64,000 nt of DNA from Gammaproteobacteria bacterium (GCA_028821195.1 JAPPHB010000080.1:62001-126000), one strand, 5' to 3'. Positions 9,039 through 22,404 are shown, numbered from the stretch's first letter. Numbers and translations: made by a program. The notes: a model not told the origin generated them from the sequence alone.

Positions 9039-11195
9039 ATGTTTCCCGCAAAGGCCCGACCCCGGATAGACATGAAGACCCCTGTTTCAGCGATTCGAGC
9101 ACTGCTCGCGGTGCCGGCGGTATCGTGGATCCTGCTGGCGTCGGCCGCGCTGGCCGGCGGCTTCGTGTGGGGTTCCTGGCGCAACCTGTGCGGCGACTGC
9201 CCCTCCATCGCTCAGATTCACAACTGGGAGCCCCGCCAGACCTCGAAGCTGCTCGCCCGCGATGGCCGCATCATCTCGGAGTTCGGCATCCAGCGCCGTA
9301 CCCCGGTGGCCATAGGCACGCTGCCCGCCTATGTCCCGGGCGCATTCGTCGCGGTCGAGGACAAGCGCTTCTACAACCATGGTGGCCTGGACCCGATCGG
9401 CATCGCGCGCGCGGCCCGCGACCTGATTCTCACCCGATCCCTCGAGCACGGCGGAGGAAGCACGCTTACGCAGCAGTTGGCGCGCAACATCTGGGAGGAG
9501 GACATCGGCTTCGAGAAGCGGCTCGTACGCAAGCTCAAGGAGGCGCAGGTTGCGCTGGAGCTGGAGCGCGCCTACACGAAGGACCAGATTCTCGAAGCCT
9601 ACATGAACCAGGTGAACTACGACGGGGTGTACGGCATCGAGGCAGCCGCCCGCAAGTACTTCGGCAAGCCGGCGACGCAGATCAATCCGGCAGAGGCCGC
9701 GCTTCTTGCGGCGATCCCCAACCGTCCGCGCCGCTACAACCCCTTCCTCAACCCGGAAGAATCCCAATCGCGGCGCGACCTGGTTCTGCGCCGCATGGCC
9801 GCGCAGGGGATCATCAGCCCGGCGGAGCTTGAACGGTGGTCGGCGGTCCCACTCCCGACGCCGGGCACCCGCAGCGGGGAACCGGTGGCCCCCTACTTCG
9901 AGGAATGGATCCGCCAGATCCTCGACGACCGCTACGGCAGCCAGTTGTACACGGCGGGCCTCGAGATCCAGACCACGCTCGACCTGGACATGCAGTTCCT
10001 GGCCGAGCGGGCCATGGAGTGGGGATTCGGGCGCGTCGAGGCACGGCCCGGGTTCGACCACCCCCTTTATGCGGAGTTCGTGGAGGCTACGGAAGCCTTC
10101 GAGACGCCGTATGTCCAGGGGGCGATGATCGTTCTGGAGCCGTCGACCGGCGAGGTGCTTGCGATGGTCGGGGGCAGGGACTTTGTCCACTCCAAGTTCA
10201 ACCGCGCCACCCAGGCCATGCGCCAGCCGGGCTCTTCGTTCAAGCCCTTCGTGTACGCGGCGGCCGTGGAGAGCGGAATCCCGCCCTCGCACGTCGTCGT
10301 CGACGCGCCCTTCGCCTACATGCAGGTGAGCGGCGAACCCTGGCTGCCCCAGAACTTCGACGAGATCTTCAAGGGGCGCATGACCATCCGCCAGGGACTG
10401 CGGGAATCGCGCAACATGATCGCCATCAGGCTCGGGTGGGACGATGTCGGCATCGAGACCGTCGCCCAGATGGCGACCCGGCTCGGCCTGAGCACCGACA
10501 TCCCGCGCTTCCCGTCGACCACGATCGGATCGGCAGAGGTTCTTCCCATCGACATGGCCAAGGCGTATGCGTCGTTCGCGACCCTGGGCACGCGCGTCGA
10601 GCCGCACGGCATCCTGCGGGTGGAGAACGCCGAGGGCCAGGTGCTCTGGGAGCCCCAGCCGGAGAAGACTCCAGTGATGGACAGCCTGGAGGCCCGGGTG
10701 ATCGTACACATGCTGGAGGACGTGGTCGCGGCCGGAACCGGCTACAATGCGATCCGCATTGTGGCCGGGCTTCCGCACGAAGTCCCCGCGGCCGGCAAGA
10801 CCGGCACGACCAACAATTCGACGGACGCGTGGTTTAACGGGTTCACCCCCGACCTGCACGCGATCGTCTGGTACGGCATGGACCAGCCGCAGGAGATCCG
10901 TCCCAACTCTACCGGCGGTGGCGACGCGGCCCCCGTCTGGGGCGCCTTCATGCGCAGCGTGTACTACGGATGGGAGGGTGACGATACCCGCCCCGACATA
11001 CCTCCGCTGCGAGAGATTCCCTCACGCTGGCCGCTGCCGGAAGCCCTTCTCCGGCTCGAAGTGGACAACAAGACCGGACTTCTGGCCTCGGAGTGGTGTC
11101 CGGAGGTCCAGCGCTACCAGGAGATCTTCATTCCGGGCACGGAGCCGACCGAGCCCTGCGACGCGTCGCGGATCTTCGGCGGCGTGCCACGCTAG
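9039..11195 (+). CDS. Penicillin-binding protein 1A family (transglycosylase/transpeptidase)
   Basis: 718 aa; GT51 motifs EDKRFYNHGGLD, GGSTLTQQLARN; transpeptidase SSFKPF, SRN, KTGTTN. Alternative start at 9072. Confidence 0.95.
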   Translation: MFPAKARPRIDMKTPVSAIRALLAVPAVSWILLASAALAGGFVWGSWRNLCGDCPSIAQIHNWEPRQTSKLLARDGRIISEFGIQRRTPVAIGTLPAYVPGAFVAVEDKRFYNHGGLDPIGIARAARDLILTRSLEHGGGSTLTQQLARNIWEEDIGFEKRLVRKLKEAQVALELERAYTKDQILEAYMNQVNYDGVYGIEAAARKYFGKPATQINPAEAALLAAIPNRPRRYNPFLNPEESQSRRDLVLRRMAAQGIISPAELERWSAVPLPTPGTRSGEPVAPYFEEWIRQILDDRYGSQLYTAGLEIQTTLDLDMQFLAERAMEWGFGRVEARPGFDHPLYAEFVEATEAFETPYVQGAMIVLEPSTGEVLAMVGGRDFVHSKFNRATQAMRQPGSSFKPFVYAAAVESGIPPSHVVVDAPFAYMQVSGEPWLPQNFDEIFKGRMTIRQGLRESRNMIAIRLGWDDVGIETVAQMATRLGLSTDIPRFPSTTIGSAEVLPIDMAKAYASFATLGTRVEPHGILRVENAEGQVLWEPQPEKTPVMDSLEARVIVHMLEDVVAAGTGYNAIRIVAGLPHEVPAAGKTGTTNNSTDAWFNGFTPDLHAIVWYGMDQPQEIRPNSTGGGDAAPVWGAFMRSVYYGWEGDDTRPDIPPLREIPSRWPLPEALLRLEVDNKTGLLASEWCPEVQRYQEIFIPGTEPTEPCDASRIFGGVPR

Positions 11196-12577
11196 AGCTG
11201 CTCGACCCCGGTCGCGGTTACCCGGTGGGACATCAGGGGCATCTGCGGCTGCGGAACGTCCGGAGCGACCTGAATCGCTCGACGGAGCATCTCGGACGCC
11301 CTGTCGGCGTCCTCCGACGTGGCCGCGTACACGACCCCCAGGGTGCTGCCGGACGCGACCTTCTCCCCGACCTGGACTTCCAGCCTGAAGCCCACCCCGC
11401 GGTTGATGGTTGCCCCGAGCCGCGTCCGGCCACCCCCCAGCTCGACCACCCCGTGGCCCAGAGTGCGCGGATCGATGGCCGCCGCAACGCCGGACGATCG
11501 CGCGCGCACATAGCGGCGAACCCTTGCGGCCGGCAGCCTCTCGGGACGGTGAACTGCCCGGATGTCGCCCCCCTGAAGCGCCACCACGCGCGCGAAGCGT
11601 TCCAGCGGGCGGCCCGAGTCGAGCGCAGCGGCCGCCCGCGCCCGGGCGCTTCCCGCGTCGCGCGCGAGCCCTCCGACGACCATCATCTCGGCGACCAGGC
11701 CGAGCGTCACTTCCCGAAGATCGGCGGGACCGCCGCCGGCCAGGCAGTCCAGTGCCTCGGCCACCTCCAGCGCGTTGCCGATGGCGCGCCCGAGGGGACG
11801 ATCCATCGCGGTCACCATGGCGACCGTCTCGACTCCGGCGCGCTCGCCGAGGGTCACCATCGTCCGCGCCAGCTCCAGCGCGCGCGCGATTCCGGGCAGA
11901 AAGGCGCCGGAGCCTGCCTTGACGTCGAGCACCAGCCCGGTCAGCCCCTCGGCGAGCTTCTTGCTCATGATGCTGGTCGCGATCAGGGGAATCGACGACA
12001 CCGTGCCGGTCACCGAGCGAAGATCGTAGAGCCGGCGGTCGAGGGGCGCGATCTCCGGGGTCTGCCCGATCATCGCGAACCGCTCCCCCTCCAGTATCGA
12101 CACGAAATCGTCGAGCGCGATGTCGGTGCGGAAGCCCGGAATCGACTCCAGCTTGTCGAGGGTGCCGCCCGTGTGGCCAAGACCGCGGCCCGACATCATG
12201 GGCACGTAGAGCCCCAACTCCGCCGCGAGGGGAGCCAGAACCAGCGACACCTTGTCTCCGACGCCACCCGTAGAGTGCTTGTCGACCCGCGGGCCATCGA
12301 GATGGGAGAGATCCAGCGAGGCTCCCGAGGCGATCATCGTGTCGAGGACGGCATCCAGCTCGGCGCCCGAGAGGCCACGGAACCAGACGGCCATCAGAAA
12401 GGCGGCCATCTGATAGTCGGGGACGTCACCCTCCAGATACGCGCCAAGGAAGGCCTGCAGCTCTCCGGCTTCAAGGGTCTGGCCGGCGCTCTTGCGCTCG
12501 ATGATGCGAATCGCGCTCATGGAGGTACGCGGGCGGTCGACGGCGACCGGAGCCGAGTGTGATGTTGTTGGGGTCAT
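11192..12577 (-). CDS. deoA: Thymidine (pyrimidine-nucleoside) phosphorylase
   Basis: KHSTGGVGDKVSLVLAPLAAELGLYVPMMSGRGLGHTGGTLDKLESIPGF; start at 12577 or 12520 (MSAIRIIERK). Confidence 0.9.
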   Translation of the reverse strand: MTPTTSHSAPVAVDRPRTSMSAIRIIERKSAGQTLEAGELQAFLGAYLEGDVPDYQMAAFLMAVWFRGLSGAELDAVLDTMIASGASLDLSHLDGPRVDKHSTGGVGDKVSLVLAPLAAELGLYVPMMSGRGLGHTGGTLDKLESIPGFRTDIALDDFVSILEGERFAMIGQTPEIAPLDRRLYDLRSVTGTVSSIPLIATSIMSKKLAEGLTGLVLDVKAGSGAFLPGIARALELARTMVTLGERAGVETVAMVTAMDRPLGRAIGNALEVAEALDCLAGGGPADLREVTLGLVAEMMVVGGLARDAGSARARAAAALDSGRPLERFARVVALQGGDIRAVHRPERLPAARVRRYVRARSSGVAAAIDPRTLGHGVVELGGGRTRLGATINRGVGFRLEVQVGEKVASGSTLGVVYAATSEDADRASEMLRRAIQVAPDVPQPQMPLMSHRVTATGVEQL

Positions 12578-12640
12578 TTGTGAGTGCGGGTAGGATCCAA
12601 TCCGGAAAACAGCCTCCAGAACAGTGAGAGACAGCCTCGC

Positions 12641-13072
12641 ATGCGCGTGCTCGGCATCGATTATGGCGAACGGCGAATCGGTGTCGCAATCAGCGATCCG
12701 ACGGGTACCTTCGCCACGCCCCTGCCTACCCTGACGCGGCGGCGCGGCAAGCGGCCGCCCATGGGCGCCCTCCAGGCGCTCGCGCGTGACCACGGCGCGA
12801 TCGCGCTGGTCGTCGGGCTCCCACTCGCCGCAGACGGGACCGAGACGGATTGGTGCGCCGAAGTGCGCCGTTTCGGAGATCGACTCGGTGGCAGCCTGGA
12901 ACTCGACGTGTACTATGTCGACGAGCGCATGACATCCGCCAGCGCGGAGAGGGTCGTACGCTCGCTCGCACTGCCCCGGCGCAAGCGGGAGCAAAAGGAA
13001 CGCGTGGATGCGGCGGCGGCCGCACTGATTCTGCAGAGATGGCTGGACGCGGGAGAGAGGCGCCTCAGGTGA
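12641..13072 (+). CDS. ruvX: Holliday junction resolvase-like RuvX/YqgF
   Basis: MRVLGIDYGERRIGVAISDPTG ... DERMTSASAE. Confidence 0.92.
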   Translation: MRVLGIDYGERRIGVAISDPTGTFATPLPTLTRRRGKRPPMGALQALARDHGAIALVVGLPLAADGTETDWCAEVRRFGDRLGGSLELDVYYVDERMTSASAERVVRSLALPRRKREQKERVDAAAAALILQRWLDAGERRLR

Positions 13073-14154
13073 CCAGGTGGGTGATGCGGGCCGTCGGCAG
13101 GCGGGGCGCGGCCCTGGGCTGGCGGAGGATCGCCCTTGGGACGGCTGCCGGCGTGATCCTGCTCGGCGGCGGGTCGGTGCTGCTCTGGCTGGCGGCGCCG
13201 GTCGAGACGCCCGGCGGCATGCCGCCGGACGGCGAGACCGTGGTGTTCACGGTCGCACCCGGAGCCACCTTCGGGCAGATCACCGACACGCTGGTGGCGC
13301 GCGGACTGATACGCCGACCGCTCCTCTTCCGCGCCTACGGGCGGCTGCGGCGGGACGAGCGCAATGTCCGCGCCGGAACATATGCGCTGGACGCCGGAAC
13401 CGGATGGCCGCGCCTGCTCGACGCTCTCGTCGAAGGCCGGGTCAGGATGGTGGCGGTCACCATTCCCGAAGGCTTCACGCTTCCCCGGATCGCCACCCGC
13501 ATCGCCGGCATCACCGAACTGCCCGCCGACACCGTGCGCGTCAGGCTGGGCGGGGAAGACGCCCACACCCGCTGGAATCTGCCGGGGCCGGGTCTGGAGG
13601 GGTACCTGTTTCCGGATACCTATCTCTTCGCCGGAGGTGTCCCGCTCGACGCCGTGGTCGACGCGATGAGCGAGCGCTACCGGAGCTACTGGACCCCCGA
13701 GCGGGAGGCGCGGGCCGCGGAGCTGGGACTGTCGGAGCGGGAGGTGGTGACGCTGGCGTCGATCATCCAGGCGGAGGCTCGCGCATCCGGCGAAATGCCC
13801 GCGATCTCGGCGGTCTACCACAACCGCCTGCGCATCGGCATGCTCCTGCAGGCCGACCCCACCGTCCTGTACGCGCTGGGCGGCCACCGCCCGCGCCTGC
13901 TCTTCGCCGCGATGGACTCGGTAGCCAATCACCCCTACAACACCTACACCCAGGGGGGGCTTCCCCCCGGCCCCATCGGGGCGCCCGGAGCCGCCGCGCT
14001 GGACGCCGCGCTGCATCCGGCCGACGTGGACTACCTGTACTTCGTCGCCAACGCCGACGGCTCGCACACCTTCTCGCGCACCCTGAGCGAGCACAACCGC
14101 GCGGTCGCGCGGTCGCGGCGGGGGGCCGCCGGGGCGGGTCCGGGCGGCCGATGA
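13069..14154 (+). CDS. mltG: Endolytic transglycosylase MltG
   Basis: TIPEGFTLPRIA...LEGYLFPDTYLF...LASIIQAEA...VYHNRLRIGMLLQADPTVLYALG; GTG start overlapping the ruvX stop by 4 bp. Confidence 0.92.
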   Translation: MTRWVMRAVGRRGAALGWRRIALGTAAGVILLGGGSVLLWLAAPVETPGGMPPDGETVVFTVAPGATFGQITDTLVARGLIRRPLLFRAYGRLRRDERNVRAGTYALDAGTGWPRLLDALVEGRVRMVAVTIPEGFTLPRIATRIAGITELPADTVRVRLGGEDAHTRWNLPGPGLEGYLFPDTYLFAGGVPLDAVVDAMSERYRSYWTPEREARAAELGLSEREVVTLASIIQAEARASGEMPAISAVYHNRLRIGMLLQADPTVLYALGGHRPRLLFAAMDSVANHPYNTYTQGGLPPGPIGAPGAAALDAALHPADVDYLYFVANADGSHTFSRTLSEHNRAVARSRRGAAGAGPGGR

Positions 14155-14801
14155 CCGGCGCCGCGGACCCGCTCCGGCGCGCGCTCCGCCTGTTGGTAGT
14201 CACCCACCCTCGCCCCCGCTGCGGGCGGTCGCCGGAAGAGGTAGTGGGGGAGGTCGTGGCGGCCGGTGCCACCGCCGTTCAACTGCGCGACAAGGAGGCG
14301 CCGCCGCGCGAACTCCTCGCCCTGGCCCGCCGCCTGCGCGCCGTCACAGCGCGCCACGGGGCCTTGCTGATCGTGAACGACCGGCTCGACATCGCCCTGG
14401 CGGCAGGCGCGGACGGCGTCCACCTGGGCCCCGACGACGTACCCGTGGCAGCGGCGCGCCGGGTGGTGCCCGACGGCTTCCTGCTGGGTCACTCGACCGA
14501 CGATCCGGGCGCGGCTCGCCGGGCCGAAGCCGACGGCGCTGACTATCTCGGCTGCGGGACCGTCTTCCCCACCACCAGCAAGGCGGACGCGGGCGCGGTT
14601 ATCGGGGTCGGCGGCCTCGCCGCGGTGGCGCGCTCGGTCGGCATCCCCGTGCTCGCCATCGGCGGCGTGACCGCCGAGCGCGTCCCGCTCCTGGGCGGGA
14701 GCGGGGCGGGCGGCGTGGCTGTCATCTCGGCGGTGATGGCGGCCCGCCGCCCCGCGGACGCCGCACGACGGTTGCTGGAGACGGTGGAGGGGTGGGGCTG
14801 A
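14151..14801 (+). CDS. thiE: Thiamine-phosphate synthase
   Basis: AVQLRDKEAPPRELL, LIVNDRLDIALAAGADGVHLGPDDVPV, LGCGTVFPTTSK. Confidence 0.92.
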   Translation: MTGAADPLRRALRLLVVTHPRPRCGRSPEEVVGEVVAAGATAVQLRDKEAPPRELLALARRLRAVTARHGALLIVNDRLDIALAAGADGVHLGPDDVPVAAARRVVPDGFLLGHSTDDPGAARRAEADGADYLGCGTVFPTTSKADAGAVIGVGGLAAVARSVGIPVLAIGGVTAERVPLLGGSGAGGVAVISAVMAARRPADAARRLLETVEGWG

Positions 14802-14820
14802 CCAAGCCCGGCTATCGCCC

Positions 14821-15636
14821 CTACATCCCTCCCGCTTCCAGGAACCCCGCTACTTCATCCCCGAAGACGCAGAACTCACCCAGTGTTCCCGAGTCGGGAC
14901 CGTGCCAGTCGGAGCCGCCGGTCATGAGCAGGTTCCAGGACCGGGCGATCCGTTCCAGCGAGAGAATGCGCTCGGGTGAAGTGCGGGGCCTGTAGACCTC
15001 GATCCCCCTCAGGCCGGCCAGCTTGAGCCCGGGAAGAAGTCCTTCCAGAAGTTCGTAGGGAGGATGGGCCCAGATCGGAATACCGCCCGACTCCAGGATG
15101 ATCCGAATGGCTTCTTCAGCCGAAACGAAGGCCGTGGGAACGTATGCGGGATGCCGGTTCCCGATGAGCCGGTCGAACGCGTCCGGAACGCTGTCCGCGT
15201 ACCCCTCCGCCACCAGCGCCCGCGCGAGATGGGGCCGACCCAGGCTGCGGCGCGAGGGCCCGGCGATTTCGACCACCGACTCGTAGCGCACGTGCACGCC
15301 GCGGACGGCAAGCCGCTGGATCATCTCCCGCATCCGCTCTTCGCGCCGGTGGCGGGCCCGGGTCTCGTATGCGCGCAGCCGGGGCGTCGAGGGATCCACG
15401 AAGTAGCCCAGGATGTGAAGCCCCCTGCCCGCGTGAGCCGTGCTGATCTCGATGCCGGAAACGATCTCGATCGGGACTCGCGCGGCGGCCGCGCGGGCGC
15501 CGTCGAGACCCTGGGTGGTGTCGTGGTCGGTGAGCGCGATCACGTCCAGCCGCCCGGCGGCGGCGGCCTCCACGACACCCGACGGAGGCTCGGAGCCGTC
15601 CGAGGCCTGGGAGTGCAGGTGCAGGTCCAGACGCAC
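14821..15636 (-). CDS. PHP domain phosphoesterase
   Basis: MRLDLHLHSQASDGSEPPSGVVEAA...DVIALTDHDT...IEISTAHAGRGLHILGYF...SDWHGP. Confidence 0.9.
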   Translation of the reverse strand: MRLDLHLHSQASDGSEPPSGVVEAAAAGRLDVIALTDHDTTQGLDGARAAAARVPIEIVSGIEISTAHAGRGLHILGYFVDPSTPRLRAYETRARHRREERMREMIQRLAVRGVHVRYESVVEIAGPSRRSLGRPHLARALVAEGYADSVPDAFDRLIGNRHPAYVPTAFVSAEEAIRIILESGGIPIWAHPPYELLEGLLPGLKLAGLRGIEVYRPRTSPERILSLERIARSWNLLMTGGSDWHGPDSGTLGEFCVFGDEVAGFLEAGGM

Positions 15637-15640
15637 CGGT

Positions 15641-17424
<1,784 letters not shown>

Positions 17425-18285
17425 TTAGCCGACGCCTTCCGCGCCGCCCACGATCTCCGCGATCTCCTGCGTGATCTGCGCCTGGCGGGCCCGGTTATAT
17501 GTGCGGGTGAGGTGTTCGATCATCTCTCCCGCGTTATCGGTTGCGTTCTTCATGGCCGTGCGGCGCGCGCCCTGCTCCGCGGCCGCGTTCTCCACCAGCG
17601 CCCGGTAGACCATGTTGCGCAGGTACAGGGGAATGAGATCGCGCAACACCCCGACCGCCGAGGGCGACAGGATGAACGCCTCGGCCGAAAGGGCTCCTTC
17701 AGACGGCTGCAGAGGCAGCAGCTGAAGCGTCCGTGGAGGCGTCGACATGGCGGAGCGGAACTCCGACGAGATCAGGTACACGGCGTCGATCTCACCCGCC
17801 TCGAAGGCCTCGCGCAGCGACCCGGACAGCCCCTCGGCGTCGCCGACGGTCGGGTCGTCGCTGATGTCGGTCCGGCTCGAAGCGATGGCCTCGCCGCGGA
17901 ACCGGAAGTAGGCGAGCCCCTTGCGCCCGGCCAGATGCAGATCGACCTCCACCCCGTCGCTCCGCAGCCTGTCGAGCAACTGACGCCCCTCGCGAATCAG
18001 GTTGGCGTTGAAGGCTCCCGCCAGCCCCCGGTTGGCGGTCATCAACAGGATGGCGGCGCGCCGCACCTGCTCCGGCTGCCGCAGCACCGGCAGCGCCTCC
18101 GCGTATTCCGGTGCGTGCAGGCTGGAGACGATGGCGCTCAGGGCCTCGCTGTAGGGCCGCGCTGCCCTCACCCGGTCGGTGGCCCGCTTGAGCTTGGAGG
18201 TGGCGACCAGTTCCATGGTCCGCGTGATCTGGCGCGTATTCTCGACCGAGCGAATCCTGCGCTTGACGTCGCGGGCTCCGGCCAT
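17425..18285 (-). CDS. atpG: ATP synthase F1 gamma subunit
   Basis: MAGARDVKRRIRSVENTRQITRTMELVATSKLKRA; C-terminal AMKNATDNAGEMIEHLTRTYNRARQAQITQEIAEIVGGAE. Confidence 0.97.
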   Translation of the reverse strand: MAGARDVKRRIRSVENTRQITRTMELVATSKLKRATDRVRAARPYSEALSAIVSSLHAPEYAEALPVLRQPEQVRRAAILLMTANRGLAGAFNANLIREGRQLLDRLRSDGVEVDLHLAGRKGLAYFRFRGEAIASSRTDISDDPTVGDAEGLSGSLREAFEAGEIDAVYLISSEFRSAMSTPPRTLQLLPLQPSEGALSAEAFILSPSAVGVLRDLIPLYLRNMVYRALVENAAAEQGARRTAMKNATDNAGEMIEHLTRTYNRARQAQITQEIAEIVGGAEGVG

Positions 18286-18286
18286 G

Positions 18287-19861
18287 TCAGCTCGCCGCTC
18301 CGTTGCCGGCGGCGTCGGAGTCGGCCAGGTACATCCCGGACCAGGCCTGGATCGCGTCCACCAGGCGGGTCTCGATCTCCTCGGTGAGCATCCCCTCGGA
18401 ACGCAGCCCGCTCAGCACGTCCTTCCCGGAGGTCGCGAGGAATTCGTGGAAGCCGCGCTCCCACTTGCGCACCTCCGCCACCGGGATCGCATCGAGATAG
18501 CCGTTGGTGACGGCGTAGATGGTGGCGATCTGGTTCTCGACCGGCATCGGCTGGTACTGCGGCTGCTTGAGCACTTCCACCGTGCGCTCTCCGAGGGCCA
18601 GCTGCTTTTGCGTGGCCGCGTCCAGATCAGAGCCGAACTGGGCGAAGGCCTCCAGCTCCCGGTACTGCGCCAGGTCCAGCCGCAGGCGCCCCGCCACCTT
18701 CTTCATGGCCTTGATCTGCGCGTTTCCGCCCACGCGCGACACCGAAATGCCCACGTTCACGGCGGGACGCACCCCCGAGTAGAACAGGTCGGGCTCGAGG
18801 AAGATCTGGCCGTCGGTGATAGAAATCACGTTGGTGGGAATGTACGCCGAGACGTCCCCGCCCTGGGTCTCGATGATGGGCAGCGCGGTGAGCGATCCCC
18901 CGCCCTGCTCGTCGGCGAGCTTGGCCGCCCGCTCGAGAAGCCGCGAGTGGAGGTAGAACACGTCCCCGGGATACGCCTCGCGGCCGGGCGGGCGCCGCAG
19001 CACCAGCGAGAGCTGGCGGTAGGCCTGAGCCTGTTTGGACAGGTCGTCGTAGATCACCAGGGTCGCCATTCCCTGCCACATGAAGTGCTCCGCCAGCGCG
19101 CACGCGGCGTAGGGGGCGATGTACTGCATGGGCGCGGGATCGGAGGCGTTGGCCGCGACCACGACGGTGTAGTCCATCGCCCCGTGCTCGCGGAAAGTCT
19201 CGACCACCGCGGCAACCTTTCCGGCGCGCTGCCCCACCGCGCAGTAGATGCAGATGACGTTGGTGTCGGCCTGGTTGATGATCGTGTCCACGGCGATGGC
19301 GGTCTTGCCCGTGCCGCGGTCGCCGATGATCAGTTCGCGCTGGCCGCGCCCGATGGGGATCATCGAGTCGATGGCCTTGAGACCGGTCTGGAGCGGCTCC
19401 TTGACCGGCTGCCGCAGCACGATGCCCGGCGCCACCACGTCGATCTGGCGGCTGCCCTCGATGGGGGCGACGGGACCCTTGCCGTCCAGCGGGTTCCCGA
19501 GCGCGTCGACGATCCGGCCGATGTATCCCGACCCCACCTGGACGTCCAGCACGCGTCCGGTGCGGCGAACCTCGTCACCCTCGTGCAGCTGTGTCCAGTC
19601 GCCCATGATCACGGCGCCGATGTTGTCTTCCTCGAGGTTCAGCGCCAGCCCGGTTACGGTCTCCCCGGTTTCGCTGGAGGTGACGTCCAGCATCTCGCTG
19701 GCCATCGCGTTGGTGAGCCCGTAGATGCGCGCGATGCCGTCCTTGACCTCCAGAACCTCGCCGACCTCCTCGGCATGCAGCTGGTCCTCGTAGCGCTCGA
19801 TCTCGGAAAGCAGAACGTCCTTGATCTCGCTGGCCCGAAGTTGGGAATCAGTATGAGCCAT
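18287..19861 (-). CDS. atpA: ATP synthase F1 alpha subunit
   Basis: [60 protein letters not shown]. Confidence 0.98.
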   Translation of the reverse strand: MAHTDSQLRASEIKDVLLSEIERYEDQLHAEEVGEVLEVKDGIARIYGLTNAMASEMLDVTSSETGETVTGLALNLEEDNIGAVIMGDWTQLHEGDEVRRTGRVLDVQVGSGYIGRIVDALGNPLDGKGPVAPIEGSRQIDVVAPGIVLRQPVKEPLQTGLKAIDSMIPIGRGQRELIIGDRGTGKTAIAVDTIINQADTNVICIYCAVGQRAGKVAAVVETFREHGAMDYTVVVAANASDPAPMQYIAPYAACALAEHFMWQGMATLVIYDDLSKQAQAYRQLSLVLRRPPGREAYPGDVFYLHSRLLERAAKLADEQGGGSLTALPIIETQGGDVSAYIPTNVISITDGQIFLEPDLFYSGVRPAVNVGISVSRVGGNAQIKAMKKVAGRLRLDLAQYRELEAFAQFGSDLDAATQKQLALGERTVEVLKQPQYQPMPVENQIATIYAVTNGYLDAIPVAEVRKWERGFHEFLATSGKDVLSGLRSEGMLTEEIETRLVDAIQAWSGMYLADSDAAGNGAAS

Positions 19862-19888
19862 ACCCAGTCCTGTGGTGACTCGAAGGCG

Positions 19889-20464
19889 TCAGCCTCCGCC
19901 GTTGGTTGTCGCAGTACCGCCCAGGGATGCCGCCAGCAGCGAGTGGCGCATCCCCTCCAGGCGGCGTCTCAGGGAGCCGTCGTATACGGTGTCGCCCGCA
20001 CGCACCACAACTCCGCCCAGAATCTCCGGGTGGACACGGAAGTGGGGAATCGCCGTCCGCCCCAGCAGCTGCGAGAGCCGGCCGGCGACGCTCCTCTGCC
20101 CTGCGCCGTCGAGCGCGCGCGCCACGGTCACCTCGACGTGGACCCGCTTGTGGTGTTCGTCCAGGAGCTCGTTGTAGCTGAGCGCGATCTGCTCGAGCAG
20201 CGCCTGCCTGCGCTTGTCGACCGCGACCAGCACGAAGCTGAGGAAATGTCCCGGGACGCGACCCTCGAGCGCGGAGCGCAGCACCGCCTTCTTGTCGGTG
20301 GCCGCGATGCGGGGCGTGGCCAGGAAGGTCCGCAAACCGGGGCTCTCGTTAAGGATCCCGACCAGGGCGGCGAGCGCGTCCTGGTACGCCTCGACCCCCT
20401 CGTGACGCTCCGCGAGCGCGAAGAGGGTTTCCGCGTAGTTCCTGGCGACGGTTTCCTCTCTCAC
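19889..20464 (-). CDS. atpH: ATP synthase F1 delta subunit
   Basis: 191 aa; [14 protein letters not shown]; position between atpF and atpA. Confidence 0.9.
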   Translation of the reverse strand: MREETVARNYAETLFALAERHEGVEAYQDALAALVGILNESPGLRTFLATPRIAATDKKAVLRSALEGRVPGHFLSFVLVAVDKRRQALLEQIALSYNELLDEHHKRVHVEVTVARALDGAGQRSVAGRLSQLLGRTAIPHFRVHPEILGGVVVRAGDTVYDGSLRRRLEGMRHSLLAASLGGTATTNGGG

Positions 20465-21045
20465 GCGTCGCGCCTCTTGCCGATGGCGGAGAGCGACGAC
20501 AGGTAGTCGTTCACCAGTTCGCGGTCCTCCGGCGCATCCAGACGCTGCCGGACCAGCCTGGACGCAGCCGCGAGGGCGAGGCCCACGGTCTCCTTGCGGA
20601 TCGCCTCCAGCACCGCGTCCCGCTCCACCTCGATCTCGCGCCGGGCGCGCTGAACGATGGCCGCGCTCTCCTGCCGCGCCTTCGCTTCCAGTTCTCTCCC
20701 GAGGCCCGCCGCAGCCTCCTTCGCCTCGGCGATGATGTGCTGCGCCTCGTGGCGCGCCTCACGCAATTGCAGCCTGTGCTCGTCGAGCGCGTCGGACGCT
20801 TCCTTGCGCAGCCGCGTGGCGTCGTCGATGGAGCTCTGGATGTTCCGTTCCCGGTTCTCGAGCGCATTCAGGATCGGACCCCAGGCGAATTTGGCGAGGA
20901 GCAGAAGCAGGATCAGGAAGACGATCAGCGCCCACAGGCTCAGGCCGGTGTTGATGTCGAAAAGCCCCATCTCTTCCTGAGCCAGGAGGGATGCGGGAAG
21001 GGCGTTGAGTGCTGCCGCCGCGGCAGCCGCCGATAGTGCTCTCAT
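20461..21045 (-). CDS. atpF: ATP synthase F0 b subunit
   Basis: [47 protein letters not shown]; long helical stalk. Confidence 0.93.
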   Translation of the reverse strand: MRALSAAAAAAALNALPASLLAQEEMGLFDINTGLSLWALIVFLILLLLLAKFAWGPILNALENRERNIQSSIDDATRLRKEASDALDEHRLQLREARHEAQHIIAEAKEAAAGLGRELEAKARQESAAIVQRARREIEVERDAVLEAIRKETVGLALAAASRLVRQRLDAPEDRELVNDYLSSLSAIGKRRDA

Positions 21046-21140
21046 AATCGTGACACCAAGGTTCCCGGACGGACCCCCGAACCCGGCGGGATGTGGGATC
21101 CGGCGTGGGTGAAGGACACGCCCGGGGGGACGGTTTCTGG

Positions 21141-21485
<345 letters not shown>

Positions 21486-22391
21486 TCAGTGGGCGTGGCG
21501 GATCAGGCCGATGAAGACGGCCGAGAGCATGGCGAAGATGTAGGCCTGCAGGAAGGCCACGAACAACTCGAGGACCATCATCAGCGTGGTGGCCGTCACG
21601 GAAGCGCCGGCGACCGCCCATCTTGCGAAGGTGAGCTGCGCGAAGATGAAGATGAGGCCCAGGAGAGAGAAAATGAGCGTGTGTCCCGCCGTCATGTTGG
21701 CGAAAAGGCGGACCGCGAGGGCGAAGGGCTTGGTCAGCTTGCTCACCACCTCGACCGGGATCATGACCAGCAGCATGACCGGCTTCATCCACCCGGGGAT
21801 GCCGGCGGGGACGAAGAAGATGGTGCGCGCATAGCCGGCGGGACCGAGGGCACGGAATCCGGACACTTCGACCACAAGGAACGTGACGATCGCGAGCACC
21901 GCGGTAACGGAGATGTTTCCCGTCGCCGAGGCCCCCCAGGGGACCAGCCCAAGGAGGTTCATGGTGAGGATGAAGAAAAAGAGCGTCAGAATGTAGGACG
22001 TGTACCTGTCGGCGCCCTCGCCGATGTTCTTGCGCACCACCTCGTCCCGGAAGTAGAGCACCAGCGCTTCGATCGCGTTCGCGAACCCCGACGGCGCTTC
22101 GTGCACCTTGCGCCGTCTCGCGGTGCGCCCCACCAGCGTGAACAACAACCCGCAGATCACCGCCGCCAGCAACAGGAACACGACGTGCTTGGTGGGCGAA
22201 AGGTTGACCGCGAGGGGCCCGAGGTGGAGGGGCTCCCACTCCGGCAGATGCCACACCGCACCGAGCGGACCTTCGATTTCGTGGGCATCAACGATGTGGT
22301 GCATCAGGGTGCCGCCGAGATCCAGCCCCTCGCCCTCGGCCCCGTGCGCGGGCGCACCGTGCCCCTCCTGGAGCAGCGCGGTCGCGATCAT
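21486..22391 (-). CDS. atpB: ATP synthase F0 a subunit
   Basis: [43 protein letters not shown]-terminal [21 protein letters not shown]. Confidence 0.95.
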   Translation of the reverse strand: MIATALLQEGHGAPAHGAEGEGLDLGGTLMHHIVDAHEIEGPLGAVWHLPEWEPLHLGPLAVNLSPTKHVVFLLLAAVICGLLFTLVGRTARRRKVHEAPSGFANAIEALVLYFRDEVVRKNIGEGADRYTSYILTLFFFILTMNLLGLVPWGASATGNISVTAVLAIVTFLVVEVSGFRALGPAGYARTIFFVPAGIPGWMKPVMLLVMIPVEVVSKLTKPFALAVRLFANMTAGHTLIFSLLGLIFIFAQLTFARWAVAGASVTATTLMMVLELFVAFLQAYIFAMLSAVFIGLIRHAH

Positions 22392-22404
22392 GCAGTCGTC
22401 TCCA

